The notes beneath the pieces are model-generated. The model was given only the letters and a program-made list of their open reading frames with translations, was not told where the DNA came from and did no database searches. The position numbers and the translations under genes were made by a program. Below, piece by piece: positions 1 to 8,204 of a DNA stretch of 64,000 nt (position 1 is its first letter; each line of letters starts with the position of its first letter). The DNA is from Verrucomicrobiales bacterium. Its GTDB lineage: Bacteria > Verrucomicrobiota > Verrucomicrobiia > Limisphaerales > J093. The DNA is taken from the NCBI GenBank assembly GCA_024233215.1, contig JACKPW010000003.1, positions 186,001 to 250,000 on the forward strand. The letters are read 5' to 3'.

Positions 1-714
1 CTTGAGGCTTTCCGGCACATCCCCGGTCACGATCCGCCGGGCGAGTCCCTCGACGATGGCAGTCTTGCCGACGCCAGGTTCACCGATCAACACCGGGTTG
101 TTCTTGGTGCGGCGGGACAGGACCTGGATGGCGCGGCGGATTTCCGGGTCGCGACCAATGACCGGGTCGAGTTTGTTCTGGGAGGCAAGCTGGGTGAGGT
201 CCCGGCCGTATTTCTCCAGGGCCTCGTAGGTGGCCTCAGGATTGTTACTGGTGACCCGCTGATTGCCACGCACCTCGGTGAGCGCCTTCAGGAACCCATC
301 GCGTCGAACCTCGAGTTCCTTGAAGACGCGGCCGACCCCGGAACTTCCCGGTTCGTCGAACATGGCGAGCACGAGATGTTCCACGGAGACGTATTCGTCC
401 TTGAGCCGACGGGCCTGGTCCTGGGCGTGGACGAGCAGCTTGCTCAACCGCTGGGTGACATGAACGCCCTGACTCGCGGCCGCACTGCCGGAAACGCGGG
501 GGATCCGGACCAGCTCCTGCTCGACCTTCGCATGCAGGAGGTCCGGCGCCACCCCGGCCTTTTCGAACAACCGGGACACCAGCCCCCCCTCCTGTTCGAT
601 CAGTGCCATCAGCAGGTGCTCCACGTCCACCGCCTGATGCTGGCTGCGGGTGGCGATGTTCTGCGCCTCCATCAGGGCGCTCTGCGATTTCTCAGTCAGT
701 TTGCTTGTGTCCAT
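1..714 (-). CDS. clpB: ATP-dependent disaggregase ClpB, N-terminal part
   Basis: Encodes the first 238 residues of ClpB, the hexameric Hsp100 chaperone that pulls proteins out of aggregates together with DnaK. The start is at 714, preceded by a good AGGAAGG ribosome site; the gene runs off the window at position 1. Two Clp N-terminal repeats are visible (about residues 1-150, including VDVEHLLMALIEQEGG and VSVEHLVLAMFDEPG). The first AAA+ domain follows with NKLDPVIGRDPEIRR and the Walker A motif GEPGVGKT near 62-88. The N-terminal repeats together with the spacing to Walker A favour ClpB over ClpA or ClpC. No CIRCE element was found upstream. Confidence 0.95.
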   Translation of the reverse strand, partial: MDTSKLTEKSQSALMEAQNIATRSQHQAVDVEHLLMALIEQEGGLVSRLFEKAGVAPDLLHAKVEQELVRIPRVSGSAAASQGVHVTQRLSKLLVHAQDQARRLKDEYVSVEHLVLAMFDEPGSSGVGRVFKELEVRRDGFLKALTEVRGNQRVTSNNPEATYEALEKYGRDLTQLASQNKLDPVIGRDPEIRRAIQVLSRRTKNNPVLIGEPGVGKTAIVEGLARRIVTGDVPESLK

Positions 715-1169
715 TTGCCTTCCTCTCTCCCGTTTGCTCCTCCGAACCCAACCTCCCGTCAGGCCACTCGGTCAGGACCGGACAACTCTTGAGAGCACAA
801 GCCATACCAAACGACGACATTGATGCTAAGTAACCTATCAAGAATGTATTGTGAACGATGGAACCAGAGACAAACTGAGACAAGGCAGCAGAACGTGAGG
901 TGGTGATGGACGGTGATGTGGGTCAATATGGCGCTTTCTGCCACCAGCGATGTCCGGGTGAGCCGGAACTATGCTGTCCAACGGGGAGCGCGCGCGGCTC
1001 GCGTGCCGTGGCCGGCGGCCCGCCGGGCACATCCGTGACGTTTCCAGGCCTGTCACCATTCGGTCACAATCAGGTCTGCCCGGGGGATCAGTGAGCGAGC
1101 CGCCGACTGGAGCAGCCGGGCTGGCCCTGCTCCCCGGGTGTGCTGCAGGCCTACGGTAGCGGGTGGATC
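715..1169. other. Intergenic region between clpB and maf, no gene seen
   Basis: No convincing coding frame lies here. Bases 820-860 are AT-richer than the surroundings and on the minus strand would sit where a clpB promoter is expected, but no clear -35/-10 pair, sigma-32 box or CIRCE inverted repeat could be recognised. The stretch 1000-1160 is GC-rich and featureless. Confidence 0.4.
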
Positions 1170-1787
1170 TCAATCCCGGAAGAGGCCGGGCCAGCCGGCC
1201 TTCAGCTCCTCCTCCAGCATTTCCAGGGGGAGACCGACGATGTTCGAGAAGGAGCCGTGGGTCCCGGCAACGATGTCCTCGCCGTGCTCCTGGATGGCAT
1301 AGGCCCCCGCCTTGTCCAATGGATCGATCTTGTTGTGATAGGCCTGGATCTGCGACGGGTTCAGCGGACGGAATGTGACATCGGTGGCGTCGTAGAAGAG
1401 GCGTTCGCGGTGGGAGCGCAGCTCCACGAGGCAAACCGCGGTGATGACTTCGTGGGTGCGGCCCTGCAGCACTTCCAACATCTCGCGGGCCTCGCTCGAG
1501 TCGCGTGGCTTGCCCAGGAGCAGGGTTCCGAGGCACACCACGGTGTCGGCTCCCAACACCAGGGCATCGGGCACGGACTTGGCAACCGTCCTCGCCTTGC
1601 GGTGGGCGTTCAGCATGGCGGTTTCGCGTCCGGTGAGCCCGGTACCGTCGGCTTCCCGAACGGTGGCGGGCACGGTGGTGAACGGAATGAGGAGCTTGCG
1701 CAGGAGCACACTGCGTCGCGGGGAAGCCGACGCCAGGATCAATCGCGGGGCATCGGGCGGGTCCGTCAGGAGGTGGCTCGGCTGCAT
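1170..1787 (-). CDS. maf: Maf-like nucleoside triphosphate pyrophosphatase
   Basis: A 205-residue protein of the Maf/HAM1 superfamily, which hydrolyses non-canonical or excess nucleoside triphosphates to monophosphate and pyrophosphate in the cytoplasm. Visible motifs are the N-terminal LILASASPRR (substrate-binding loop), the central LGADTVV containing the catalytic Asp, and LLGKPRD and KAGAYAIQEHG near the C-terminus. The last motif is typical of the YhdE/Maf group (dTTP/UTP pyrophosphatase). An in-frame TTG at 1835 would lengthen the protein by 16 residues but would overlap the rpsI terminator, so the ATG at 1787 is preferred. It follows rpsI on the same strand but is separated from it by that terminator. 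Confidence 0.9.
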   Translation of the reverse strand: MQPSHLLTDPPDAPRLILASASPRRSVLLRKLLIPFTTVPATVREADGTGLTGRETAMLNAHRKARTVAKSVPDALVLGADTVVCLGTLLLGKPRDSSEAREMLEVLQGRTHEVITAVCLVELRSHRERLFYDATDVTFRPLNPSQIQAYHNKIDPLDKAGAYAIQEHGEDIVAGTHGSFSNIVGLPLEMLEEELKAGWPGLFRD

Positions 1788-1835
1788 GGCCTGACACCCT
1801 ACGCGGAAGCGGCTCCCGGGGTCGAGGCGGTTCAA

Positions 1836-1866
1836 ACGAAAAGCCCCGCCGTTCGGCGGGGCTGTT
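1836..1866 (-). terminator. Intrinsic terminator of rplM-rpsI
   Basis: A perfect 9-bp stem (AGCCCCGCC / GGCGGGGCT, positions 1842-1850 and 1855-1863) with a 4-base loop. Read on the minus strand it is followed by TTTTCGTTT. It lies 30 bases after the rpsI stop codon and just before maf. Confidence 0.85.
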
Positions 1867-1892
1867 TCCGTGGAGGGACTTCGGGTTGAAGT

Positions 1893-2288
1893 CTAGCGCT
1901 TGCTGAACTGGAAGCGCTTGCGGGCACCGGGCTGGCCGGACTTTTTGCGCTCCTTCATGCGGGAATCCCGGGTCAGGAATCCTTCGGCCTTGAGGGCTGG
2001 ACGCAGTTCGGCATTGAACTGCAGCAGGGCCCGGGAGATGCCGTGACGGATGGCTCCGGCCTGGCCGGAGGGACCGCCGCCCCGGACGTTGACCCGGACG
2101 TCGACCTGCGACGTCAGTTCGCTGGTGACCAGCGGCTGGCTGACGAGCATGCGGTGGGTCTCCACCGGGAAGTAGTTTTCAAAGGGCCGTCCGTTGACGG
2201 TGATGCGGCCGGAGCCGGAGCGCAGGCGGACGCGCGCCACAGCCTCCTTGCGACGTCCGGTGCCGAGATGTTCCGTGGTCTGTTCCAT
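1893..2288 (-). CDS. rpsI: 30S ribosomal protein S9
   Basis: Ribosomal protein uS9, 131 residues, the usual bacterial length. It carries the N-terminal GTGRRKEAVARVRL, the middle VRGGGPSGQAGAIRHGISRAL, and the basic C-terminal tail ending in KRFQFSKR that reaches the P-site tRNA. It starts at 2288, 17 bases after the rplM stop, in the conserved L13-S9 pair. The terminator at 1836-1866 ends the transcript. Confidence 0.98.
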   Translation of the reverse strand: MEQTTEHLGTGRRKEAVARVRLRSGSGRITVNGRPFENYFPVETHRMLVSQPLVTSELTSQVDVRVNVRGGGPSGQAGAIRHGISRALLQFNAELRPALKAEGFLTRDSRMKERKKSGQPGARKRFQFSKR

Positions 2289-2305
2289 GCGTGATGAGGG
2301 GCTGG

Positions 2306-2740
2306 CTAGGCTGAGATCGTGACAGGCGTGGGTTTCTGGGCGGCGTGGGGATGCTCGGGGCCGGGGTAGACCTTGAGTTTGGTCAAAAGCCGCGCGGCCA
2401 GGCGGTTCTTGGGCAGCATTCCCTTGACGGCATGCATGATCAGGCGTTCCGGATGCGAGGCCCGTACCTCGGCGGCCGTCCGCACATGCCGGCCACCGCG
2501 CCACCCCGAATAACTCTCGTAGGTCTTGTCGGTTTCCTTGCGGCCGGTCAGATGCACCTTGGCAGCGTTCACCACGACAACAAAATCACCGGCGTCAAGG
2601 TGGGCCGTGTACACCGGCTTGTCCTTGCCACGCAGGATGTTTGCAACCTGCACGGCCAGCCGGCCCAGCACCTTGCCGTCCGCATCGATCACCTGCCACT
2701 TGCGGGCGGCGGGATCGTCTTTGGGCAGATAAGTCTTCAT
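2306..2740 (-). CDS. rplM: 50S ribosomal protein L13
   Basis: Ribosomal protein uL13, 144 residues, close to the standard 142. It starts MKTYLPKDDPAARKWQVIDA and contains the family motifs GRLAVQVANILRGKDKP, GDFVVVVNAAKVHLTGRK and MLPKNRLAARLLTKLKVYPG. An in-frame TTG 15 bases upstream (2755) is possible but less likely, because family members begin near MKTY. It is the first gene of the rplM-rpsI operon and is divergent from hom, with about 270 bases of shared upstream DNA. Confidence 0.97.
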   Translation of the reverse strand: MKTYLPKDDPAARKWQVIDADGKVLGRLAVQVANILRGKDKPVYTAHLDAGDFVVVVNAAKVHLTGRKETDKTYESYSGWRGGRHVRTAAEVRASHPERLIMHAVKGMLPKNRLAARLLTKLKVYPGPEHPHAAQKPTPVTISA

Positions 2741-3012
2741 TCCCGATAGAATCAAAGGCGGGCGATACTACTTGGGCAAGGCCGTAAGTCAACAGGCATT
2801 TGCACCGTTTTTGGAAGATTCTGCCCCGCCACGGACCGGGCATCACACACATCGTCCGGAGCGGCAACGGGCCTTCCCCGGATTGTGGCGCCGACCCGCC
2901 CGGCTCCGCGCAGCGGACCGTCGCCGCACCCCCCTGGCATCGCGGAGGCGTTGCTGCACTCGAATATTTCTTATTGTCGCGACTAAAGGCGTTAGACAAT
3001 CTTGCCCCCTTT

Positions 3013-4341
3013 ATGGACCAGGTCACTCTTGGCATGATCGGTGGCGGCACGGTGGGCGGCGGGGTCTATCAGGCCCTGAAGTCCAGCGGGAACCTGCTCG
3101 CGTCACGGGCCGGCATCCGGTTTCGCCTCAAGAAAATCGCCGTCAAGGCATTCGACGAACCGCGCAAGGTCTTCATCCCGGAGAAGATGATGACGACCGA
3201 CTGGCGCGCGGTGGTGGACGATCCCGAGGTGCAGATCGTCGTCGAACTGGCGGGCGGCACCACGGTGGCCCGCCAGATGGTACTGACGGCGCTGCAGCGG
3301 GGCAAGCCGGTGGTCACCGCCAACAAGGCCCTGCTCTCCGCCCACGGCGAGGAGTTGTTCGCCGCCGCACGAGATCACGGCGCGAACCTGTACTACGAGG
3401 CCAGCGTGGCGGGAGGCATCCCGATCATCAAGGCGCTCCGCGAGGGCTTCATCGGCAACCGCATCGAGAGCATCTACGGCATCGTCAATGGCACCTGCAA
3501 TTACATCCTCAGCCGCATGACCGCCGAAGGGGCGGACTTCGACACCGTTCTCGCGGACGCCCAACGCCTGGGTTACGCCGAGGCCGATCCCACGTTGGAC
3601 GTCGACGGTCACGATTCGCTGCACAAGATCGGCATCCTGGCCTCGCTGGCGCATGGGTTCTGGGTAGCGCCGGAGCGGATTCACGTGGAAGGCATCCGGG
3701 GCATTTCGCAGCAGGACATCCGCTTTGCCCGGGAGCTGGGCTACGCCATCAAGCTGCTGGGCGTGGTGAAGAAGCAGCGGGGCAAGGGACGCAAACCGTC
3801 CAGAAGCGGCGGTGCCGTCCAGGTGGCGGTGCATCCCACCCTCGTACCGGAAAGCCACGTGCTCGCCAGCGTCAGCGATTCCTTCAACGCGGTGTTTGTC
3901 CAGGGTGATATCGTCGGCGACACGCTTTTCTACGGTCGCGGTGCCGGACAGGATCCGACGGCGAGTGCGGTGCTGGCGGACATTGCGGATGCGGCGCTGG
4001 ACTTGAAACACGAGGCGCCGGACCGCGTGCCGGCGTTTGTGCCGCATGACAGCAACGGCTCGGTGCAACCGCTGGGCGAATGCGTTTCGCGTTACTACCT
4101 CCGGCTGGCGGTGGTGGACCGGCCGGGTGTGCTCGCGCGGGTGGCGGCGATCCTCGGGAAAATGAACATCGGCATTTCCTCGGTCATGCAACCCGAGGGT
4201 CACAGCGCCCGTCACGTGGCGTTGATCCTCATGATCCACGACGCCCCGAACGCCGCGATGGCCCGGGCGCTGAAGGAAATCCGCCGGTTACCCGTCGTCA
4301 AGGCCGCCCCGGTAATGATCCGGGTGGAGGACTTCGATTAG
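3013..4341 (+). CDS. hom: Homoserine dehydrogenase
   Basis: NAD(P)-dependent homoserine dehydrogenase of 442 residues, reducing aspartate semialdehyde to homoserine, the branch to threonine and methionine. The N-terminal Rossmann motif is GMIGGGTVGGG (about residues 7-17). VTANKALLS carries the conserved Lys105 and DVDGHDSLHKIGILASLAHG the catalytic Lys205; GIVNGTCNYILSRM is also present. A C-terminal ACT domain (about residues 355-442, starting YYLRLAVVDRPGVLARV) suggests allosteric control, typically by threonine. The frame is open upstream, but ATG 3013 gives the family N-terminus. First gene of an apparent hom-thrC-lysC operon, 32 bases before thrC. Confidence 0.97.
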   Translation: MDQVTLGMIGGGTVGGGVYQALKSSGNLLASRAGIRFRLKKIAVKAFDEPRKVFIPEKMMTTDWRAVVDDPEVQIVVELAGGTTVARQMVLTALQRGKPVVTANKALLSAHGEELFAAARDHGANLYYEASVAGGIPIIKALREGFIGNRIESIYGIVNGTCNYILSRMTAEGADFDTVLADAQRLGYAEADPTLDVDGHDSLHKIGILASLAHGFWVAPERIHVEGIRGISQQDIRFARELGYAIKLLGVVKKQRGKGRKPSRSGGAVQVAVHPTLVPESHVLASVSDSFNAVFVQGDIVGDTLFYGRGAGQDPTASAVLADIADAALDLKHEAPDRVPAFVPHDSNGSVQPLGECVSRYYLRLAVVDRPGVLARVAAILGKMNIGISSVMQPEGHSARHVALILMIHDAPNAAMARALKEIRRLPVVKAAPVMIRVEDFD

Positions 4342-4373
4342 CCGGCACCCCCGGGGTTGGCAGGTCCTGACGC

Positions 4374-5744
4374 ATGGCAGCGATCCGTTACCACAGCACC
4401 AACGGCAGGGCCCCGGCGGTCGATCTCCGTGAGGCTCTCCTGCGCGGGCAGGCACCCGACCGCGGACTCTATCTGCCCGACCATTTCCCGGTCATCCAGC
4501 CCGCGGAACTCGCCGGATTCGCCGGCCTGCCCTACCCGGAAATCGCCTTTCGCGTCCTGTCCCGGTTTACCGGGGAGGTGCTGGACGACACCGTCCTGCG
4601 CGGGCTTTGCGAGGATGCCTACGATTTCGAGGTGCCGTTGGAGCCGGTGTTCGATCGCGTCCACGTGATGCGGCTGGATCGCGGTCCGACGGCCTCCTTC
4701 AAGGATTTCGCCGCCCGGATGATGGCCCGGATGATCGGCCGCTTCGCCCGGGAGGACGGCATCGACCTCACCATCCTGACCGCCACCAGCGGAGACACGG
4801 GATCGGCCGTGGCCGGTGCCTTTCACGGTCTGCCGGGCATCCGGGTGATGGTGTTGTTTCCGGTGGACGAGGTGAGCGCGCGGCAGCGGCGGCAGATGAC
4901 CACGTTGCGGGACAACATCCATGTGGTGGCGGTGGACGGGAAGTTCGACGACTGCCAGGCGATGGTGAAGCGCGCCTTTGCCGATCCGGCGCTGGGTCAT
5001 CTCCGGCTGTCCTCGGCAAACTCCATCAACATTGGCCGGCTTTTGCCCCAGAGCGTCTATTACTTCTACGCCGCCTCGCGTCTGGCGGGGCCGGGTGAGC
5101 CGATCGTCTTCAGCGTCCCCTCGGGCAATTTCGGCGACATGATGGGGGCGGTGATCGCGGGGCGGATGGGGCTTCCGATCAAGCGCCTGGTGGTGCCGGT
5201 CAACGGCAATGACGAATTCCCACGGTTCCTCGGGACGGGCACCTACGCGAGGATCGAACCCTCGCGCAATTGCCTTTCCAACGCGATGAACGTCGGGCAC
5301 CCCAGCAACCTCGCGCGGCTCGTGGCCCTTTACGGGGGGCATCTCGACGAGGTCGGGACACTGCATCAGTCACCCGACATGACCGCGATGCGGCGGGACT
5401 TGTTCTCCAGCACGGTCCCGGACGAAACCACCTGTGCGACCATTCGCGAGGCATGGGAACGGCACCGCCTCCTGCTGGAACCGCACGGGGCGGTGGGCTG
5501 GCGCGGTCTGCTGGACTACGCCGCCACCGAATCCATCAGCGGGGTGCCGGTCGCGGTGCTGGAAACGGCGCATCCCGCCAAATTCCCCGAGGCCATCGAA
5601 ACCACGCTGGGCTTCTCGCCCGAGGTACCCGCGAGCCTGGCGCGGCTGGAGGGTCTGCCCGAGCAGTTCGAGCGGTTGGGGACCGATTACGCAGTTTTTC
5701 GAGATCACCTGCAGGCCCTGGTCGAAACCGGGACGCCTGCCTGA
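4374..5744 (+). CDS. thrC: Threonine synthase
   Basis: PLP-dependent threonine synthase, 456 residues, converting O-phosphohomoserine to threonine. The pyridoxal-phosphate lysine is Lys110 in GPTASFKDFAARMM. Other family motifs are LTATSGDTGSAVAGAF, VPSGNFGDMMGA (phosphate-binding loop) and an N-terminal domain beginning YHSTNGRAPAVDLREALLRG. Length and motifs match the long E. coli/yeast type (class 2). It sits between hom and lysC with short gaps (32 and 10 bases), so co-expression is very likely. Confidence 0.97.
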   Translation: MAAIRYHSTNGRAPAVDLREALLRGQAPDRGLYLPDHFPVIQPAELAGFAGLPYPEIAFRVLSRFTGEVLDDTVLRGLCEDAYDFEVPLEPVFDRVHVMRLDRGPTASFKDFAARMMARMIGRFAREDGIDLTILTATSGDTGSAVAGAFHGLPGIRVMVLFPVDEVSARQRRQMTTLRDNIHVVAVDGKFDDCQAMVKRAFADPALGHLRLSSANSINIGRLLPQSVYYFYAASRLAGPGEPIVFSVPSGNFGDMMGAVIAGRMGLPIKRLVVPVNGNDEFPRFLGTGTYARIEPSRNCLSNAMNVGHPSNLARLVALYGGHLDEVGTLHQSPDMTAMRRDLFSSTVPDETTCATIREAWERHRLLLEPHGAVGWRGLLDYAATESISGVPVAVLETAHPAKFPEAIETTLGFSPEVPASLARLEGLPEQFERLGTDYAVFRDHLQALVETGTPA

Positions 5745-5754
5745 AACACCTGAC

Positions 5755-6972
5755 ATGGCACTGATAGTCCAGAAATACGGCGGAACCTCGGTGGCCAACA
5801 CCGAGCGCATCAAGAATGTCGCGGCCCGCGTCGCGAAATACCGCGAGAACGGCGACCGCGTGGTGGTGGTGGTGTCCGCCATGAGCGGGGTCACCGACAA
5901 CCTGATCAAGCTCTCCCGCGAGATCATGCCGCTCCCCAGCGAACGCGAGATGGACATGCTCCTGGCCACGGGCGAGCAGACCACCATCGCGCTCGCGGCC
6001 ATGGCCCTGCACGCGATCAACGTGCCCGCTGTTTCCCTGACCGGCGCCCAGGCGGGCATCGTCACCGACGGTGTCCATACCAAGGCCAAGATCATGAACA
6101 TCACCCCCAAGCAGGTCCACGGCCTGCTGGACGGGGGACACGTGGTCATCGTCGCCGGCTTTCAGGGTCAGTCGCCGGAAGGCCACATCACCACCCTCGG
6201 TCGCGGGGGCTCCGACCTCACCGCCATCGCCCTCGCCGCCGCCCTGAAGGCGGATCTCTGCCAGATTTACACCGACGTCGACGGCATCTACACGACCGAT
6301 CCCCGGGTCGTGCCGAACGCCCAGAAGCTCGACGAGATTTCCTACGACGAACTGCTCGAACTCGCCGGCGCCGGCGCCAAGGTGATGCAGTTGCGCTCGG
6401 TCGAATTTGCCAAGAAGTTCGGTGTCATTTTTGAAGTGCGCTCCAGCATGAACGACAACCCCGGTACCATCGTGAAAGAAGAAACCAAGAGCATGGAGGA
6501 CGTCGTCATCCGCGGCGTGTCCCTCGACAAGAACCAGGCCAAGCTCACCATCGTGGCGGTGCCCGACCGCCCCGGCGTGGCCTCCCAGATCTTCACGGCG
6601 CTGGCAAAGGCCGCGATCAACGTCGACATGATCGTGCAGAACGTCAGTCGCACCTCCGATACGCCGGTCACCGACCTCTCCTTCACCGTCGACAAGGCTG
6701 ACCTGCTCAAGGCCCAGAAGGTGATCGAGGGACTCAAGCAGGAGGTCGGTTACCGGGAACTCACTGCCAACGAAGCCATCGGCAAACTCTCCATCGTCGG
6801 CGTCGGCATGCGCAGTCATTCCGGGATCGCCGCCAAACTCTTCGAAACCCTGGCCGGCAATGGCGTCAACATCGACATGATCTCCACCAGCGAAATCAAG
6901 GTGTCGGTGGTCATCGACATCGCCAAGGGCGAGGAAGCCGCCCGGACCGTCCACGAGGCGTTCCTGGAATAG
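5755..6972 (+). CDS. lysC: Aspartate kinase
   Basis: Monofunctional aspartokinase, 405 residues, phosphorylating aspartate as the first step to lysine, threonine and methionine. It begins MALIVQKYGGTSVA, the KxGGTS substrate-binding motif. Other kinase motifs are VVVVVSAMSGVTDNLI, GFQGQSPEGHITTLGRGGSD and the nucleotide-binding YTDVDGIYTTDPR. Two tandem ACT domains occupy about residues 265-405 (VPDRPGVASQIFTALAKAAI and SIVGVGMRSHSGIAAKLF), as expected for feedback regulation. The start at 5755 is 10 bases after thrC. Placing lysC last in a hom-thrC operon puts the entry and threonine branch of the pathway under one transcript. Confidence 0.97.
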   Translation: MALIVQKYGGTSVANTERIKNVAARVAKYRENGDRVVVVVSAMSGVTDNLIKLSREIMPLPSEREMDMLLATGEQTTIALAAMALHAINVPAVSLTGAQAGIVTDGVHTKAKIMNITPKQVHGLLDGGHVVIVAGFQGQSPEGHITTLGRGGSDLTAIALAAALKADLCQIYTDVDGIYTTDPRVVPNAQKLDEISYDELLELAGAGAKVMQLRSVEFAKKFGVIFEVRSSMNDNPGTIVKEETKSMEDVVIRGVSLDKNQAKLTIVAVPDRPGVASQIFTALAKAAINVDMIVQNVSRTSDTPVTDLSFTVDKADLLKAQKVIEGLKQEVGYRELTANEAIGKLSIVGVGMRSHSGIAAKLFETLAGNGVNIDMISTSEIKVSVVIDIAKGEEAARTVHEAFLE

Positions 6973-7022
6973 GCCGGAGGAGTTAGACAAATCCGCGCTT
7001 CCGTGGCGTCATGGGGTTGAAC

Positions 7023-7535
7023 ATGGCGCAACCGCGGGATCTCGAGCGGCTCTACGACGAACACGCCCAGGCGTTGTTTGCGTTCCTGCTCAACTTCACC
7101 CGCGACGACTCCGAAACGCGCGACCTGCTGCAGGAGGTCTTCACCCGCCTGGCCGGCAATCCCGCCCTGCTCGAACCGGCCCGCGAACCGCGCGCGTTCC
7201 TCCTGCGCCTCGCCCACAACCTCGCCATCGACCGTATCCGTCGTCGGAGCACCCGCGCGAGCCGGGAGGACGCGTGGGGTACGGAACGGATGGAAACCTT
7301 CGCCGACACCCCCGATCCGGACGAGGCGTCTTTTCGCGAGGCCCTGGCAGCCGCGCTTGCGGCACTACCGCCGGACCAACGCGCGGTGGTTCATCTCAAG
7401 CTCTGGGAAGACCTGACGTTTGAGTCGATTGCCACCCTGCTCGAAATCCCGCTCAACACCGCCGCCAGCCGTTACCGCTACGGGATAGACAAACTCCAGG
7501 CGCGGCTGCGTCCCATCTATGACGAACTGCAATGA
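7023..7535 (+). CDS. ECF-type RNA polymerase sigma factor
   Basis: A 170-residue sigma-70 family protein of the extracytoplasmic-function class, with only regions 2 and 4. Region 2 covers about residues 5-80 (LYDEHAQALFAFLLNFTRDD, DLLQEVFTRLA, FLLRLAHNLAIDRIRRR). Region 4 covers about residues 105-165 (LPPDQRAVVHLKLWEDLTF, IATLLEIPLNTAASRYRYG) with its DNA-binding helix-turn-helix. ATG 7023 follows a GGGG stretch; ATG 7011 in frame is the alternative start. Its last codons overlap the next gene (ATGA), a layout typical of a sigma/anti-sigma pair. Confidence 0.9.
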   Translation: MAQPRDLERLYDEHAQALFAFLLNFTRDDSETRDLLQEVFTRLAGNPALLEPAREPRAFLLRLAHNLAIDRIRRRSTRASREDAWGTERMETFADTPDPDEASFREALAAALAALPPDQRAVVHLKLWEDLTFESIATLLEIPLNTAASRYRYGIDKLQARLRPIYDELQ

Positions 7536-7981
7536 ACCCGTCGTCCAAAGCTGAACCCGAATCCGCCTTTGAAAGCCGGCTGCGGCGGCAGGTCATTCGC
7601 CCGGTCCCGGTCCAATGGCGCGAAGCCATCCTGCAGGAAGCGGCGGCGGCGGCGCACCGGGAGGGCGAGACTCCGTCGAACCAACACGTTGTCCGCCGTT
7701 CTGTGAACCTCCTTCGTTGGTTCTCGTTGCCGCGGCTGGGCTGGCTGGGCTTGGGGGCGACGTGGGGATTGATCCTCGCCCTGCACATCGCCGGCCAACC
7801 GGAGCCGTTGAGCGACCTGGCCGGGAGACCACCCGCCGCCTCCGAAGCCTGGGCTGCCTGGACCCAGAACCAACGCGAACTCGCCCGCTTGCTTGACACC
7901 GAACCGGCGTTCGCCCCCCCACCGGCCAGCCGTCCCCCGCGTCAGCAAGGCAGCCTGCCGCGCTTTGTGCCGACCGCCTGA
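7532..7981 (+). CDS. Putative anti-sigma-like single-pass membrane protein
   Basis: A 149-residue protein that starts inside the stop codon of the sigma factor gene (ATGA overlap), so the two are translationally coupled. The N-terminal 60 residues are soluble and charged (ESAFESRLRRQVIRPVP, WREAILQEAAAAAHREG). One hydrophobic segment follows (about residues 70-90, LGWLGLGATWGLILALHIAG), then an Ala/Pro-rich tail of about 60 residues. No zinc anti-sigma (HxxxCxxC) motif is present. The function as partner or inhibitor of the sigma factor is inferred from coupling and topology only. Confidence 0.6.
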   Translation: MNPSSKAEPESAFESRLRRQVIRPVPVQWREAILQEAAAAAHREGETPSNQHVVRRSVNLLRWFSLPRLGWLGLGATWGLILALHIAGQPEPLSDLAGRPPAASEAWAAWTQNQRELARLLDTEPAFAPPPASRPPRQQGSLPRFVPTA

Positions 7982-8000
7982 GCTGTGACGATCCAATGCA

Positions 8001-8153
8001 ACCACGAAACACACGAAAGGGAGGGGAGGCGAACTCTGGGTCCGCTCGGTCCTTCCCGGGAAGCCGACATGGTCGCTTGCGAATCACTGAAAAGGAGGCG
8101 GCCCGGCTCAGACTCCCCGTCTTCCTTTTCGTGTGATTCGTGTATTTCGTGGT
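8001..8153. repeat. Intergenic inverted-repeat element (ACCACGAA...ACACGAA type)
   Basis: The left end reads ACCACGAAACACACGAAAGG (8001-8020). The right end (8122-8153) is an imperfect reverse complement, reading ACCACGAAATACACGAATCA on the minus strand. The enclosed bases have no coding signal. Short tandem words built on ACACGAA are, from memory, common in intergenic DNA of Verrucomicrobia and some other phyla; copy number in this genome is unknown. Confidence 0.7.
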
Positions 8154-8204
8154 GGCCCTCACTGCATGACCCAAGCCGAAGCAGCGTCCCCCCCACGAAA
8201 TCCC

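Noticed and set aside
715..900. Possible heat-shock control (CIRCE or sigma-32 promoter) of clpB
   Set aside because: Neither the TTAGCACTC/GAGTGCTAA inverted repeat nor a CTTGAA...CCCCAT pair is present upstream of the start.
1788..1835. Extended Maf start at TTG 1835
   Set aside because: It would overlap the rpsI terminator and adds residues not typical of the family; ATG 1787 fits better.
5536..6990. Long minus-strand frame opposite lysC
   Set aside because: The plus strand encodes a complete aspartate kinase; the antisense translation is Asp/Gly/His-rich without family features.
2991..6990. Shared 9-mer GTTAGACAA upstream of hom (2991-2999) and of the sigma factor gene (6982-6990)
   Set aside because: Two copies at differing distances from the start codons, without a matching second promoter box, are too little to call a promoter or regulator site.
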